The translations under genes were made by a program, and so were the position numbers. Below are positions 1-6,986 of a stretch of DNA of 11,530 bases, one piece after another (position 1 is the stretch's first letter; each line of letters opens with the position of its first letter). This DNA is from Oscillospiraceae bacterium. Its GTDB lineage: Bacteria > Bacillota_A > Clostridia > Oscillospirales > WRJC01. The stretch covers positions 1-11,530 of the forward strand of contig WQXD01000090.1 in assembly GCA_009785015.1 (NCBI GenBank), read 5' to 3'. A model generated the notes under the pieces. That model made no database searches, was not told the DNA's origin, and saw only the letters and a list, made by a program, of their open reading frames with translations.

Positions 1-1
1 G

Positions 2-3000
2 CAGCTTACAAACGTGCGCGTGGAAGTGTTCCGCTACGACCATGCAGCACAAACGCCGCGAATGGAGGCAATTAAGGACTCTGACTCGCCCTACCCGCTG
101 ATATACGACAGCAACTTTTTTCCGCCAAATCTAAATGATATGAGTCTTTTGGGAGAAGTGATCATTTTTAAGGAAGCCGCAGCCTTTTGCCTCGCCGGGG
201 GAAGGCTTGATCCCAACGCCGGCCCTACCATTATGATGAACGACTTTATATGGACTTATTCAGCCGGAGCGTTTCAAAGGGAGGTATTCTCAGCCCCGAC
301 AGACCTCGAGCTAATACAGAGGACATATTTTTCTATCCGGCCCGCTAACTATACCGGTTCCAACCCCGTGCTCACCCTGCAGTACAGGAACACCAGGAAA
401 ACCGCGGTCGCCCCAAGGATTTACGCGCCGCCTTTATTTCCGATGCTGGCATCCGAATACATGGATGTTGTTACAACCAGTTACGGTTATAAAGATCTGC
501 CCGGTATCTCGTTTAAAAATGTTTTCATGGAAGTGGGGGATGGTATCAATGCGCCTGCGCGCAAGGTCGTCACCAACGCGACGGATACTACTTTCTTCGC
601 GCTGCCCGACGTGGACGTGGATTCGGCGATACTGGTCTATAAGAACTACCAGCTCATGTTTTCCGACCCGGTCGTGGTTGCCGCTCTGGCAGCTCCGCCT
701 TACTTTACCGACCTGGCCGCGGTAGATGACAGGAACAACAATTATGAAGAAAGCAGCACATCGTTTACGGTTTCTAGCGGCTCCGGCACGACCGCGACGA
801 GTTCCCAAACCTTTGAGATCGGCGCCTATGTCGCAATGGACATCGCGATAGGCGCGGGATTCGCGGGAACCAGCGTCAAGGCTGCTCTGGAAATGGAGTT
901 TGAGTATAACCGCGGCTTTACCTACGAAAGCGAACGAACAAGTACGGTCGTACACGATCAGAAATACACTATAAGCGCGGAAGACGGGGACGCGGTCGTG
1001 CTTTACTGCGTGCCTCTGGATGTTTACTTGTATGACCTCTATGTGCCAAAAGACATAGACGGAACGATCGTATATGAGCCGGGCAATTTCTACGCCGTCA
1101 TCCCATACAAACCGGTACACAATATCCTGTCTGTAGCGGATTACGACATGGTGCGGCAGGATCACCCGGACGTCCTGCCCGACGTCAAAACCGAGGTGTT
1201 CACTCACACGGTCGGCGATCCGGCAACCTATCCGAAGTCGCAAATTGACGGTTCGCAGGTTTTTGAACAAAAATCCACATACACATCGACCGGTTCAATG
1301 GAACAATCTATCATTATCACTGAGGACACAAGCGTAGGTACCGCCACTACGAACAGCTACAACTTCAAAGCCGGCGGAGGCGTAAGCGTCCAGAGTGATT
1401 TCTTCGACTTCGAGTTTAAGGCAGGCGTGACGACCGGCGACAGCACATCGAAGGGTGTGATGCGCACCATCACAAACGGCACGACCTACTCGGCATCGGT
1501 TATGGATAAAGACAACAAAAACCCCCGGTCAGGCGATTATCAATTCGACTGGCAACTGATGTGTTATATGTTCAAAGGAACGCAGAATTTTCCTGTCATC
1601 ACCTATCTGCTTACCAATGTGAGCAGCCCCGCCCGGCTCCCAATGGATTACGGAGTTTTGAAAACGACGAGTGATTCGGTGAAGCTGTACTGGGAACCCG
1701 GCCCGGAGGATGATGTGCTTAAAGGCGGCGCTCCCTTGAGCAACATAGAATATAAAGTGTATGCTGTGACGAATGCGGCGTACGGCGGGGATAAGATTTA
1801 TAGAGAACTGACTGACACGATAAGCTATGACGGCGATGAAGGGATATATACCTACTGTGACGGAAACTTACCCGCGCAAACGGAGTTCACCTATGTGATC
1901 ACGGCGGCAAAACGCGGCGTTTCCGGCTCCGTCAGTACAAACAGCGCAGAGATAACGGCGTACACAATGCGCGGCGGCATCTATTATGACGCTCAACCGC
2001 AGAACATCGAATTGACTGAGAAAGACAGTCTGACAGCATCATTGGTTGCGGCGGCCGGCTACAGCAGGGAGCCCATCACGGAATGGCAGAAGAAGTCCGG
2101 GATCGGCAATGCCTGGGTAACTGTCAGCGAGCCGGATTATACCACAATCAAGAATATCGCTTCCGCTACTTCGCTTCAATCTACGCTTCTCTTCAACGAT
2201 CCCTCATCCGCGCAAGCCGGGATCTACCGGCTGGTAGTCAAGCTGGAATATGGCAGCATAATGTGGCCTATTGTCTCCGACCCGGTCACGGCGACGTATA
2301 AAGCTCAGAACCGGGTGCAGTCAGCAACAACGCTTGGATTTGACATCCAAAGCGGCGGTGCAGTGAACCTGAGCGCAGAGGTCGCCGGAAGTGACGGCGG
2401 CGCGCCGACCGGCGTCGTACAATTCAAGATCGAGTCAGTGAGCGGCAACACGCCCGCTTCTTATACCGGTTACGCAGTGGCTTATCTTGACGGAAGCGGA
2501 ATCGCTGAAACGACCGTGTTGCTTTCCGGCACAGTTGTTACCCATATAACCGCGACATACTCCGGTGACAACCGATACGCAGGCAGTTCTGATCGGACGC
2601 CTGTCGATATAGTACCCAACAGAATACTGCGGAGCATCGCTGCGCCAAACGCGATCACAGGTGTGGCAAACGGTGCTGCGAAATCAGCGGCGGGGCTCGG
2701 GCTGCCTTCTACTGTGGCAATGCTCACAGACGCCGGTTATATATCGGCAAATGTGGCATGGGACGTGGCTTCATGCTCATATAACCCCGATTCGCCGAAT
2801 CCGCAGAGCTTCGCTGTTACGGGAGCGGTAACACTGCCGATTAACGTCATCAATCCCAATGATGTTTCGCTGACCGCTGCAATCAGCGTCAGTGTACAAC
2901 CGACGTCCAACGCCGCGCTGCTTGACATTTTGACAGGGATTGAGCAGCCGGATAGCATAGTGAAAGATCGCGGCGCGGTAAAAACAGCCGCGGGGCTCGG

Positions 3001-4420
3001 CTTGCCCGCTACTGTGACAATCACGACAAGCCGGAATCCGATGGGGATATCTGCGGACGTGACGTGGAATGTGGAATACTGCGCCTATGACCCCGGTATC
3101 GGCGCCGAACAGACTTTCAACGTGAGCGGTACAGTGACGCTCCCCGCAGGCGTGATCAACCTCGATGATTTATCATTGACAGTCTATGCCGAAGTGACCG
3201 TACTTCCGTCATCACCGTCATCAACAACTTGGACATATAACGGCGGCAGCGGCTGGACGCCTGACCGGGACCCGACCGACCCGCCTGTGACGGAACCCGG
3301 CAAGACAATCACCATAAACGGCGTCGCCGTGTCTTATGCTATTGACAACAACGGCATAGTGACGCTTAAACCGACCGAGGCGCAGATCAAGCAAATTATC
3401 GAGGCAAGCAAAGACGGCAATATCTCTATCGATCCCGGCGGTTTATCCGGGATTACCGTAAACGGCTTTATCCTTGAAGCTAACCCGGTTTGGTTCGGCG
3501 CCGAGAAATTCAAATCACTGACCTTGACTGTAAAGGGCGTCGGCAGCGTGTTGATCAAGTCCAACGTAATGGCAAACCTGTCCAAGCAGAACAAGGTAAT
3601 GCGGTTTTCGCTGAAAAAAGGCTCGTTGGTATTCGATATCTCAACTGTTTCGGACGGCAAGAGCATCAACTACAACGACCCGGTGAATCCGCTGTATATT
3701 ATCATTCCCGTGACGCTCGCCGCCGACACGACCGCAAACGGCTATGTGGGTGTCAGAAAAACGGCATCCGGCAACGTCATCATGCCGTACAGCGTCTACA
3801 AAAATGGCGAGATTATCTTCCAAACGGCGGGCACAGGCTCATTCGATGTTATCTACAACGGCAAGACTTTCACCGATACGGCAGGACATTGGGCATCGCC
3901 AAACATCATGTTCGTCGCGGCGCGGAATCTGTTCAACGGATATGGGAACGGCGTGTTTGCCCCGCAGGACACCATGACGCGCTCTATGTTCGCGCAGGTA
4001 CTCGCCAACATCGAGAGCGTTGACCCGTCCGCGTACAAGACCTCGCGTTTCACTGATGTCAAAGTCGGTGCGTGGTACGCTCCCGCAGTCGAATGGGCGG
4101 CAAGCGTCGGCATAGTGAACGGCTACGGCGGCGGGTTGTTCGGGCCGGAGGACGAGATAAACCGCGAACAGATGGCGGTCATGCTGATGAATTACGTCGA
4201 GTACAAGGGTTACAATCTGCCGACAGGCTCAACGTCGGCGTTCAGTGACGAGCCGGCAATCGCTTCATGGGCGTACGACGCGGTGAAGATGGTACAGGCG
4301 GCGGGAATCGTAGTCGGCAAGCCGGGCAACATATACGATCCGAAATGCACGGCAACCCGTGCCGAGGTAGCGACGATCTGCGCGAGGTTCATTGAGATGA
4401 TGGAAAACGGCGTAGTATGA
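2..4420 (+). CDS. Large modular S-layer-homology surface protein (5' end outside window)
   Basis: The frame is open to the left edge (codons from base 2), so the in-window GTG at 14 is probably not the true start and the signal peptide must lie upstream. Residue numbers below count from that GTG. Two Ser/Thr/Gly-rich beta regions (about 246-322 and 422-500) are each followed by hydrophobic Tyr-rich stretches. They are followed by an FN3-like module (about 540-650), an Ig-like module (656-762), a Big_3_5-like module (766-866) and two Big_4-like modules (871-966, 968-1066). A Pro/Asp linker (1069-1096) and a beta-rich region (1097-1284) lead to three SLH repeats (1285-1335, 1344-1396, 1408-1466). 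The SLH repeats show the usual HWA / GYGNG / TRSMF and GYGGG / NREQM landmarks. SLH domains are known to bind pyruvylated secondary wall polymer, so this is a non-covalently anchored exoprotein. The role of the N-terminal part is unknown; a pore-former-like fold is only a guess. Confidence 0.9.
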   Translation, partial: QLTNVRVEVFRYDHAAQTPRMEAIKDSDSPYPLIYDSNFFPPNLNDMSLLGEVIIFKEAAAFCLAGGRLDPNAGPTIMMNDFIWTYSAGAFQREVFSAPTDLELIQRTYFSIRPANYTGSNPVLTLQYRNTRKTAVAPRIYAPPLFPMLASEYMDVVTTSYGYKDLPGISFKNVFMEVGDGINAPARKVVTNATDTTFFALPDVDVDSAILVYKNYQLMFSDPVVVAALAAPPYFTDLAAVDDRNNNYEESSTSFTVSSGSGTTATSSQTFEIGAYVAMDIAIGAGFAGTSVKAALEMEFEYNRGFTYESERTSTVVHDQKYTISAEDGDAVVLYCVPLDVYLYDLYVPKDIDGTIVYEPGNFYAVIPYKPVHNILSVADYDMVRQDHPDVLPDVKTEVFTHTVGDPATYPKSQIDGSQVFEQKSTYTSTGSMEQSIIITEDTSVGTATTNSYNFKAGGGVSVQSDFFDFEFKAGVTTGDSTSKGVMRTITNGTTYSASVMDKDNKNPRSGDYQFDWQLMCYMFKGTQNFPVITYLLTNVSSPARLPMDYGVLKTTSDSVKLYWEPGPEDDVLKGGAPLSNIEYKVYAVTNAAYGGDKIYRELTDTISYDGDEGIYTYCDGNLPAQTEFTYVITAAKRGVSGSVSTNSAEITAYTMRGGIYYDAQPQNIELTEKDSLTASLVAAAGYSREPITEWQKKSGIGNAWVTVSEPDYTTIKNIASATSLQSTLLFNDPSSAQAGIYRLVVKLEYGSIMWPIVSDPVTATYKAQNRVQSATTLGFDIQSGGAVNLSAEVAGSDGGAPTGVVQFKIESVSGNTPASYTGYAVAYLDGSGIAETTVLLSGTVVTHITATYSGDNRYAGSSDRTPVDIVPNRILRSIAAPNAITGVANGAAKSAAGLGLPSTVAMLTDAGYISANVAWDVASCSYNPDSPNPQSFAVTGAVTLPINVINPNDVSLTAAISVSVQPTSNAALLDILTGIEQPDSIVKDRGAVKTAAGLGLPATVTITTSRNPMGISADVTWNVEYCAYDPGIGAEQTFNVSGTVTLPAGVINLDDLSLTVYAEVTVLPSSPSSTTWTYNGGSGWTPDRDPTDPPVTEPGKTITINGVAVSYAIDNNGIVTLKPTEAQIKQIIEASKDGNISIDPGGLSGITVNGFILEANPVWFGAEKFKSLTLTVKGVGSVLIKSNVMANLSKQNKVMRFSLKKGSLVFDISTVSDGKSINYNDPVNPLYIIIPVTLAADTTANGYVGVRKTASGNVIMPYSVYKNGEIIFQTAGTGSFDVIYNGKTFTDTAGHWASPNIMFVAARNLFNGYGNGVFAPQDTMTRSMFAQVLANIESVDPSAYKTSRFTDVKVGAWYAPAVEWAASVGIVNGYGGGLFGPEDEINREQMAVMLMNYVEYKGYNLPTGSTSAFSDEPAIASWAYDAVKMVQAAGIVVGKPGNIYDPKCTATRAEVATICARFIEMMENGVV
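2626..3215 (+). repeat. Tandem Big_4-like Ig module repeat within the SLH protein
   Basis: Two consecutive modules of about 95 residues share the pattern AAGLGLP-(S/A)TV near the start, W-(D/N)V in the middle, a C-x-Y-(N/D)P turn, a phenylalanine-valine strand, a TLP-x-x-VIN-x-(N/D)D-(V/L)SLT segment and a closing V-x-V strand. The likeness is also visible in the DNA at the GCGGGGCTCGG stretches near 2690 and 2990, so this is an internal duplication that has diverged. Such modules usually act as stalk spacers. Confidence 0.75.
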
Positions 4421-4460
4421 CACTGCACCGTTTCCCAATCATAAAAGTTTTCTTGCGTGA

Positions 4461-4480
4461 GGGCGCCCGAAAGGGCGCCC
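4461..4480. terminator. GC-rich hairpin between convergent genes
   Basis: A perfect 8-bp stem GGGCGCCC with a GAAA loop lies 40 nt after the SLH gene stop and 4 nt from the stop of the opposing methyltransferase gene. It is followed on the plus strand by only a weak T run (CGATTT) and on the minus strand by none. It most likely ends transcription from both sides. The weak U-tracts lower confidence in classical intrinsic termination. Confidence 0.6.
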
Positions 4481-4484
4481 CGAT

Positions 4485-5315
4485 TTAACGCTCACTGGCG
4501 TTTCGCTGTCTGTTCACTTCATAAAACATAACCGCCGCGGCGCAGCTTACATTCAGTGATGAAGCGGAAGCGCCTTTACTCATCGGTATAGTCGCCAGTA
4601 TATCGCTTATTTCCAAGTAATGCCGGTTCAATCCGTCGGTTTCGTTGCCGATGAGCAGCAAAACGGGGGCAGTCAGGTCAATTTCGCAAATATCGGTTTT
4701 GTTGTCCTCAGTTGTCCCAATAACTTTTAGCGCCGGATACCTCGATTTTAACTCCGCTATATACCCGTCAATATCGGCATTGTCCGAGTATCGCAGAAAG
4801 GGAATTTTGAAAAACGACCCCATCGACGCGCCGATCACATCGGGCTCATAAATATCCACGCAATGTCCCGTAACAATCAGTTTCTCTATGCCCAGCGCAT
4901 CGCAGGAACGCAGCATCGTACCTAAATTGCCCTTGTTTGAAGGTCTGTCAATCAGAGCGATGACAGGATTTCCGGAAAGTTCCCCGTCGTTTTCGGCATT
5001 GCTTTTCATCTTCATCACCGCGATCAATTCGGATGTATTTTGTTTTCCGCTCAATTGTGCCATAAGGTGTCCGGGCAATTCATAATTTATTTCGGTTTTG
5101 ACATTGAGCAGTATGTCAATCGCCCATCCGGACAACTTTTTGTCGTGCGGATAAATCAAAGATTTGATTATCCAATTGTTTTTTACGGCTTCATTTATAT
5201 TGCGGACGCCCTCGGCAATAAATTCATTGTATTTATGTCTTTTGTTTTTGTTGGCGAGCAGAACCTCGAATTTTTGATATGCCGCGTTTTTACTCAGTAT
5301 CCGCTGTGTTTGCAT
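4485..5315 (-). CDS. SpoU/TrmH-family RNA 2'-O-methyltransferase
   Basis: This 276-residue SPOUT-class protein would transfer a methyl group from S-adenosylmethionine to a ribose 2'-OH of rRNA or tRNA. An N-terminal substrate-binding part (RILSKN..., then FIAEGVRNINEAV) precedes the knotted catalytic domain. All three SpoU motifs are present: motif 1 around residues 122-135 (PSNKGNLGTMLRSCDALG), motif 2 around 220-232 (IGNETDGLNR) and motif 3 around 243-260 (IPMSKGASASSLNVSCA). The start chosen is the ATG at 5315, with GGGAG 8 nt upstream. The frame stays open to 5543, but that extension reads antiphase through the next gene and gives an unnatural Ala/Lys-rich sequence. The target nucleotide cannot be told from the sequence. 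The gene is convergent with the SLH protein gene and 67 nt downstream of the Cys-rich gene. Confidence 0.93.
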   Translation of the reverse strand: MQTQRILSKNAAYQKFEVLLANKNKRHKYNEFIAEGVRNINEAVKNNWIIKSLIYPHDKKLSGWAIDILLNVKTEINYELPGHLMAQLSGKQNTSELIAVMKMKSNAENDGELSGNPVIALIDRPSNKGNLGTMLRSCDALGIEKLIVTGHCVDIYEPDVIGASMGSFFKIPFLRYSDNADIDGYIAELKSRYPALKVIGTTEDNKTDICEIDLTAPVLLLIGNETDGLNRHYLEISDILATIPMSKGASASSLNVSCAAAVMFYEVNRQRNASER

Positions 5316-5323
5316 ATACCCGT

Positions 5324-5328
5324 CTCCC
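5324..5328 (-). promoter_or_regulatory. Ribosome binding site fixing the methyltransferase start
   Basis: On the minus strand GGGAG sits 8 nt before the ATG at 5315. It supports this start over the 228-nt longer in-frame reading. Confidence 0.75.
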
Positions 5329-5343
5329 ACCGAATTTACGCGA

Positions 5344-5372
5344 GGGGCGCCGTTTGGCGCCCCCGCTTTTTT
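5344..5372. terminator. GC-rich hairpin with plus-strand T tract
   Basis: A perfect 8-bp stem GGGGCGCC / GGCGCCCC with a GTTT loop is followed on the plus strand by CGC and six T's. Both flanking genes are on the minus strand. There the hairpin follows the stop of the Cys-rich gene by about 20 nt and precedes the methyltransferase RBS, with an A tract before it and no T tract after. As an intrinsic terminator it best fits transcription in the antisense (plus) direction. It may also attenuate minus-strand read-through. Confidence 0.55.
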
Positions 5373-5382
5373 GCATCTTCTT

Positions 5383-5922
5383 TTATTCCTCTTCTTGTTT
5401 TTCGCCGCCGTCTTCGCAGCAGCACTCTTCATCCGAACAGCAGCAAGCGCCTTCGCCTTCGCCCTCGCCGCCGTCACAGCATTCGGGCTCCGCGCAGCAT
5501 TCCTCTTCGTGGCAGCAGCAGCATTCGTCGTTTTCGTTTTCATCTTCGCCGGCGATTTCGGGCTGCTTTGCCCCGCAAGAATAGCAGTAGTTGACCGACT
5601 TCTCCAATATCACGCCGCATTCGGAGCAATATTTTTTGTTTTTTATGTTGGCCGCCTTCGCTTTTTGGATTTTGATGGCGCTTTCGATTTCGTCTATGCT
5701 CGCGCAGAAATCCAAAATTTCAGCCGATTTGCCCTCCGGGGACTTTTTGTAATCGCCGTACACTATTTTGCCAATCTCCCGAAAGAAGCTGTCCCTTTTC
5801 GCCTCGTCGAACTTGATGCTCAAAGAAGTTTTTGTGAGCTCCAAAAAGTTCCCCGAGGCCTTCATCGCCTTTTTCGCGGTTTCGTTTACCGTTTTGCCCA
5901 AGTTATCCAAAAAATCGTTCAT
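5383..5922 (-). CDS. Zinc-ribbon protein with Cys/Glu-rich C-terminal tail
   Basis: The product has 179 residues. The start is the ATG at 5922, with GGAGG 6 nt upstream; an in-frame ATG at 5985 lies upstream of the likely transcription start. Residues 1-95 are Lys/Glu-rich and probably helical. A zinc ribbon follows (C99-x2-C102 ... C113-x2-C116). Residues 126-179 form an acidic, low-complexity tail with 14 Cys in clusters (four at 134-137, pairs at 142-143 and 148-149, triplets at 160-162 and 167-169), one His, many Glu and a GEGEGEG spacer. There is no signal peptide or membrane segment, so it should be cytoplasmic. Zinc-ribbon proteins with a helical N-terminus are common in Clostridia and mostly uncharacterised. 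The tail suggests metal or metalloid binding, like an unrelated metallothionein, but this is inference. A 16-bp palindrome overlaps its promoter. Confidence 0.85.
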   Translation of the reverse strand: MNDFLDNLGKTVNETAKKAMKASGNFLELTKTSLSIKFDEAKRDSFFREIGKIVYGDYKKSPEGKSAEILDFCASIDEIESAIKIQKAKAANIKNKKYCSECGVILEKSVNYCYSCGAKQPEIAGEDENENDECCCCHEEECCAEPECCDGGEGEGEGACCCSDEECCCEDGGEKQEEE

Positions 5923-5928
5923 GATATA

Positions 5929-5933
5929 CCTCC
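5929..5933 (-). promoter_or_regulatory. Ribosome binding site of the Cys-rich gene
   Basis: GGAGG on the minus strand lies 6 nt before the ATG at 5922 and decides between this start and the upstream in-frame ATG. Confidence 0.8.
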
Positions 5934-5965
5934 ATGTTTTTAATAAAAAATTTAATACTATTTGC

Positions 5966-6002
5966 TGTATAATATTATACAACATAAATATAAAAAATGC
6001 AA
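5966..6002 (-). promoter_or_regulatory. Sigma-A promoter with palindromic operator for the Cys-rich gene
   Basis: On the minus strand the -35 TTGCAT (6002-5997) and the perfect -10 TATAAT (5979-5974) are separated by 17 nt, about 50 nt before the start codon. A perfect 16-bp palindrome, TGTATAATATTATACA (5966-5981), covers the -10. That placement would suit a repressor, though AT-rich palindromes also arise by chance. Confidence 0.7.
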
Positions 6003-6082
6003 GAGGAAAATAAAAAATTATTAATTTATATTATGTTTATTCAATATTTGTTTACTTTTTGGGCCCGCGGGGGCAAAACAAA

Positions 6083-6114
6083 GGCTGTATATACCATATA
6101 TAGTATATACAGCC
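6083..6114. terminator. Long intergenic hairpin, probable terminator
   Basis: A perfect 12-bp stem GGCTGTATATAC / GTATATACAGCC closes an 8-nt AT loop. A 3x3 internal loop leads to a further outer stem CAAAAC / GTTTTG. On the minus strand the main stem is followed by TTTGTTTTG, so it could end minus-strand transcripts; on the plus strand GTTTTGTT follows. It may be bidirectional, or part of a small RNA. Confidence 0.5.
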
Positions 6115-6187
6115 GCCGTTTTGTTCCTGCCTAAAAATTTTACAAACTTACAAATAAGATGCCTAATGAGATAATATTACACGTATC

Positions 6188-6211
6188 AAAAACCGTCCCG
6201 AATTTTTCGGG
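6188..6211 (-). terminator. Small hairpin followed by five T's on minus strand
   Basis: On the minus strand CCCGAA-AAA-TTCGGG (6211-6197) is followed by ACGG and TTTTT. This could be the terminator of the small zinc-ribbon gene, whose stop lies about 130 nt upstream in transcription order. The stem is short and the loop has only three bases. Confidence 0.45.
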
Positions 6212-6341
6212 GGTAGACTATGTTTACGCTTATAAATAAACCCGGCAAATTATTATAACCGCAACATTTTTACAGCATATGCGATAAAACTGTCGGGGGA
6301 GCCTTTTGGTCTGTCCTCACAACTTCAAATGACGGGAAAAA

Positions 6342-6617
6342 TCAGTTTTGTTTCATCTGCGCGAAACACTCGCTGCAGTAAACGGGCCTGTCCGAGCTGG
6401 GCAAGAAAGGAACTTTCGCTTCTTTCCCACAGCTCGCGCATACGGTCACGTGCATTTCCTTTTGGGATTTGCCGCCGCTTTTTCTTGAGTCACGGCAATT
6501 TTTGCATCTTTGCGGTTCATTCTGGAACCCTCTCTCTGCATAAAATTCCTGTTCTCCCACCGTAAAGATAAATTCCTGTGCGCAGTCTTTGCATACGATA
6601 GTTTTGTCTTGATACAT
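6342..6617 (-). CDS. Small double zinc-ribbon protein (zf-trcl / CxxC-x17-CxxC type)
   Basis: This 91-residue protein has eight cysteines in four CxxC pairs: C9/C12 with C38/C41 forming an N-terminal ribbon, and C60/C63 with C81/C84 forming a second. The second pair of knuckles is separated by exactly 17 residues, matching the CxxC-x17-CxxC family. The first half (VCKDC, GEQEFYAERGFQNEP, RCKNCR) is the conserved probable zinc-ribbon domain. Such proteins are widespread in Clostridia and are thought to bind zinc and perhaps nucleic acid or protein; no precise function is established. The ATG at 6617 has a GAGGT site about 8 nt upstream. It is transcribed from its own strong promoter and is not obviously part of the operon upstream. 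Confidence 0.92.
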   Translation of the reverse strand: MYQDKTIVCKDCAQEFIFTVGEQEFYAERGFQNEPQRCKNCRDSRKSGGKSQKEMHVTVCASCGKEAKVPFLPSSDRPVYCSECFAQMKQN

Positions 6618-6696
6618 TTAATAATACCTCGCTTTTGGTTTTAAAAATTTAATATATACCACACTGACAATCCTCAAAGAATTATCAACATTAAAC

Positions 6697-6725
6697 AGTA
6701 TATCAGTTATTCTGATAAATGTCAA
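6697..6725 (-). promoter_or_regulatory. Sigma-A promoter with inverted repeat in the spacer
   Basis: On the minus strand a consensus -35 TTGACA (6725-6720) and a -10 TATACT (6702-6697) are exactly 17 nt apart, upstream of the small zinc-ribbon gene. The spacer contains the inverted repeat TATCAG-5 nt-CTGATA (6701-6717), which overlaps the -10. This would suit binding by a dimeric repressor, but no such regulator is identified here. Confidence 0.75.
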
Positions 6726-6776
6726 CAAAAACAAAAAAATATTATATAAATTAATACTTTGTTCATATTTGCCGCC

Positions 6777-6986
6777 CTATTTGCCCGGTTCCCAAGCGGT
6801 TTCGGCTTCTTCTTCTTCGGAAGTCACGGCCATATCCATGAGCCGCATCAATTCGAGGCAGCTTTTGAAGTTTTGCGTTTTCCCCGCTTCCAGCCACTGC
6901 ACGCTTCCCTGCCAGGTCGAATTTTGCCGGTATTTGATTTTGACCAAAAAGGTGCTTTCAGAAATTTTTTCTTTTTCCGTACTCAT
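6777..6986 (-). CDS. Small protein of unknown function, last gene of sortase operon
   Basis: The product has 69 residues. The ATG at 6986 overlaps the previous gene's TGA (ATGA), and GGGGG lies about 6 nt upstream, which indicates translational coupling. The longer in-frame reading to 7061 lies within the upstream gene and was not chosen. The core pattern is TFLVKIKYRQNSTWQG-x-V-x-W, then a Lys-Thr-x-x-Phe turn and an ELMRLMD helix, ending in an acidic tail (SEEEEAE). This predicts a small beta-strand-pair plus helix fold. No signal peptide or membrane segment is seen. I recognise the style from uncharacterised clostridial small proteins but cannot name a function. It resembles its upstream neighbour in length and in the F-x-V/I-K-I/L ... 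G ... F ... ELMR pattern. Confidence 0.75.
   Translation of the reverse strand: MSTEKEKISESTFLVKIKYRQNSTWQGSVQWLEAGKTQNFKSCLELMRLMDMAVTSEEEEAETAWEPGK

Larger units (their letters stand above)
5923..6341. other. 419-nt intergenic region between the two zinc-protein genes
   Basis: There is no plausible coding region. It holds the Cys-rich gene's RBS and promoter (5929-6002), a short GC patch with the palindrome CCCGCGGG at 6064-6071 in an AT-rich setting, a 12-bp hairpin (6083-6114) and a smaller hairpin (6197-6211). The remainder, 6212-6341, is the 3' flank of the small zinc-ribbon gene. In it I see only an isolated minus-strand TATAAT-like box near 6256, without a matching -35. Confidence 0.6.

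Noticed and set aside
434..1270. Long minus-strand open frame inside the SLH protein gene
   Set aside because: It is antisense to a clearly coding region with recognised domains, has an Arg/Val/His-rich unnatural composition, and no RBS supports it.
5316..5543. 76-residue N-terminal extension of the methyltransferase
   Set aside because: It is the antiphase reading of the Cys-rich tail gene and gives Ala/Lys/Arg low complexity. The ATG at 5315 has a good RBS and starts the family's normal length.
5371..5943. Plus-strand open frame opposite the Cys-rich gene
   Set aside because: It is an Ala/Phe-rich shadow created by the composition of the minus-strand gene, which has a promoter, RBS and zinc ribbon.
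5968..5980. PerR/Fur box reading of the palindrome
   Set aside because: The known boxes have two 7-nt arms around one central base; here the arms abut without it. It is kept only as an unknown operator.
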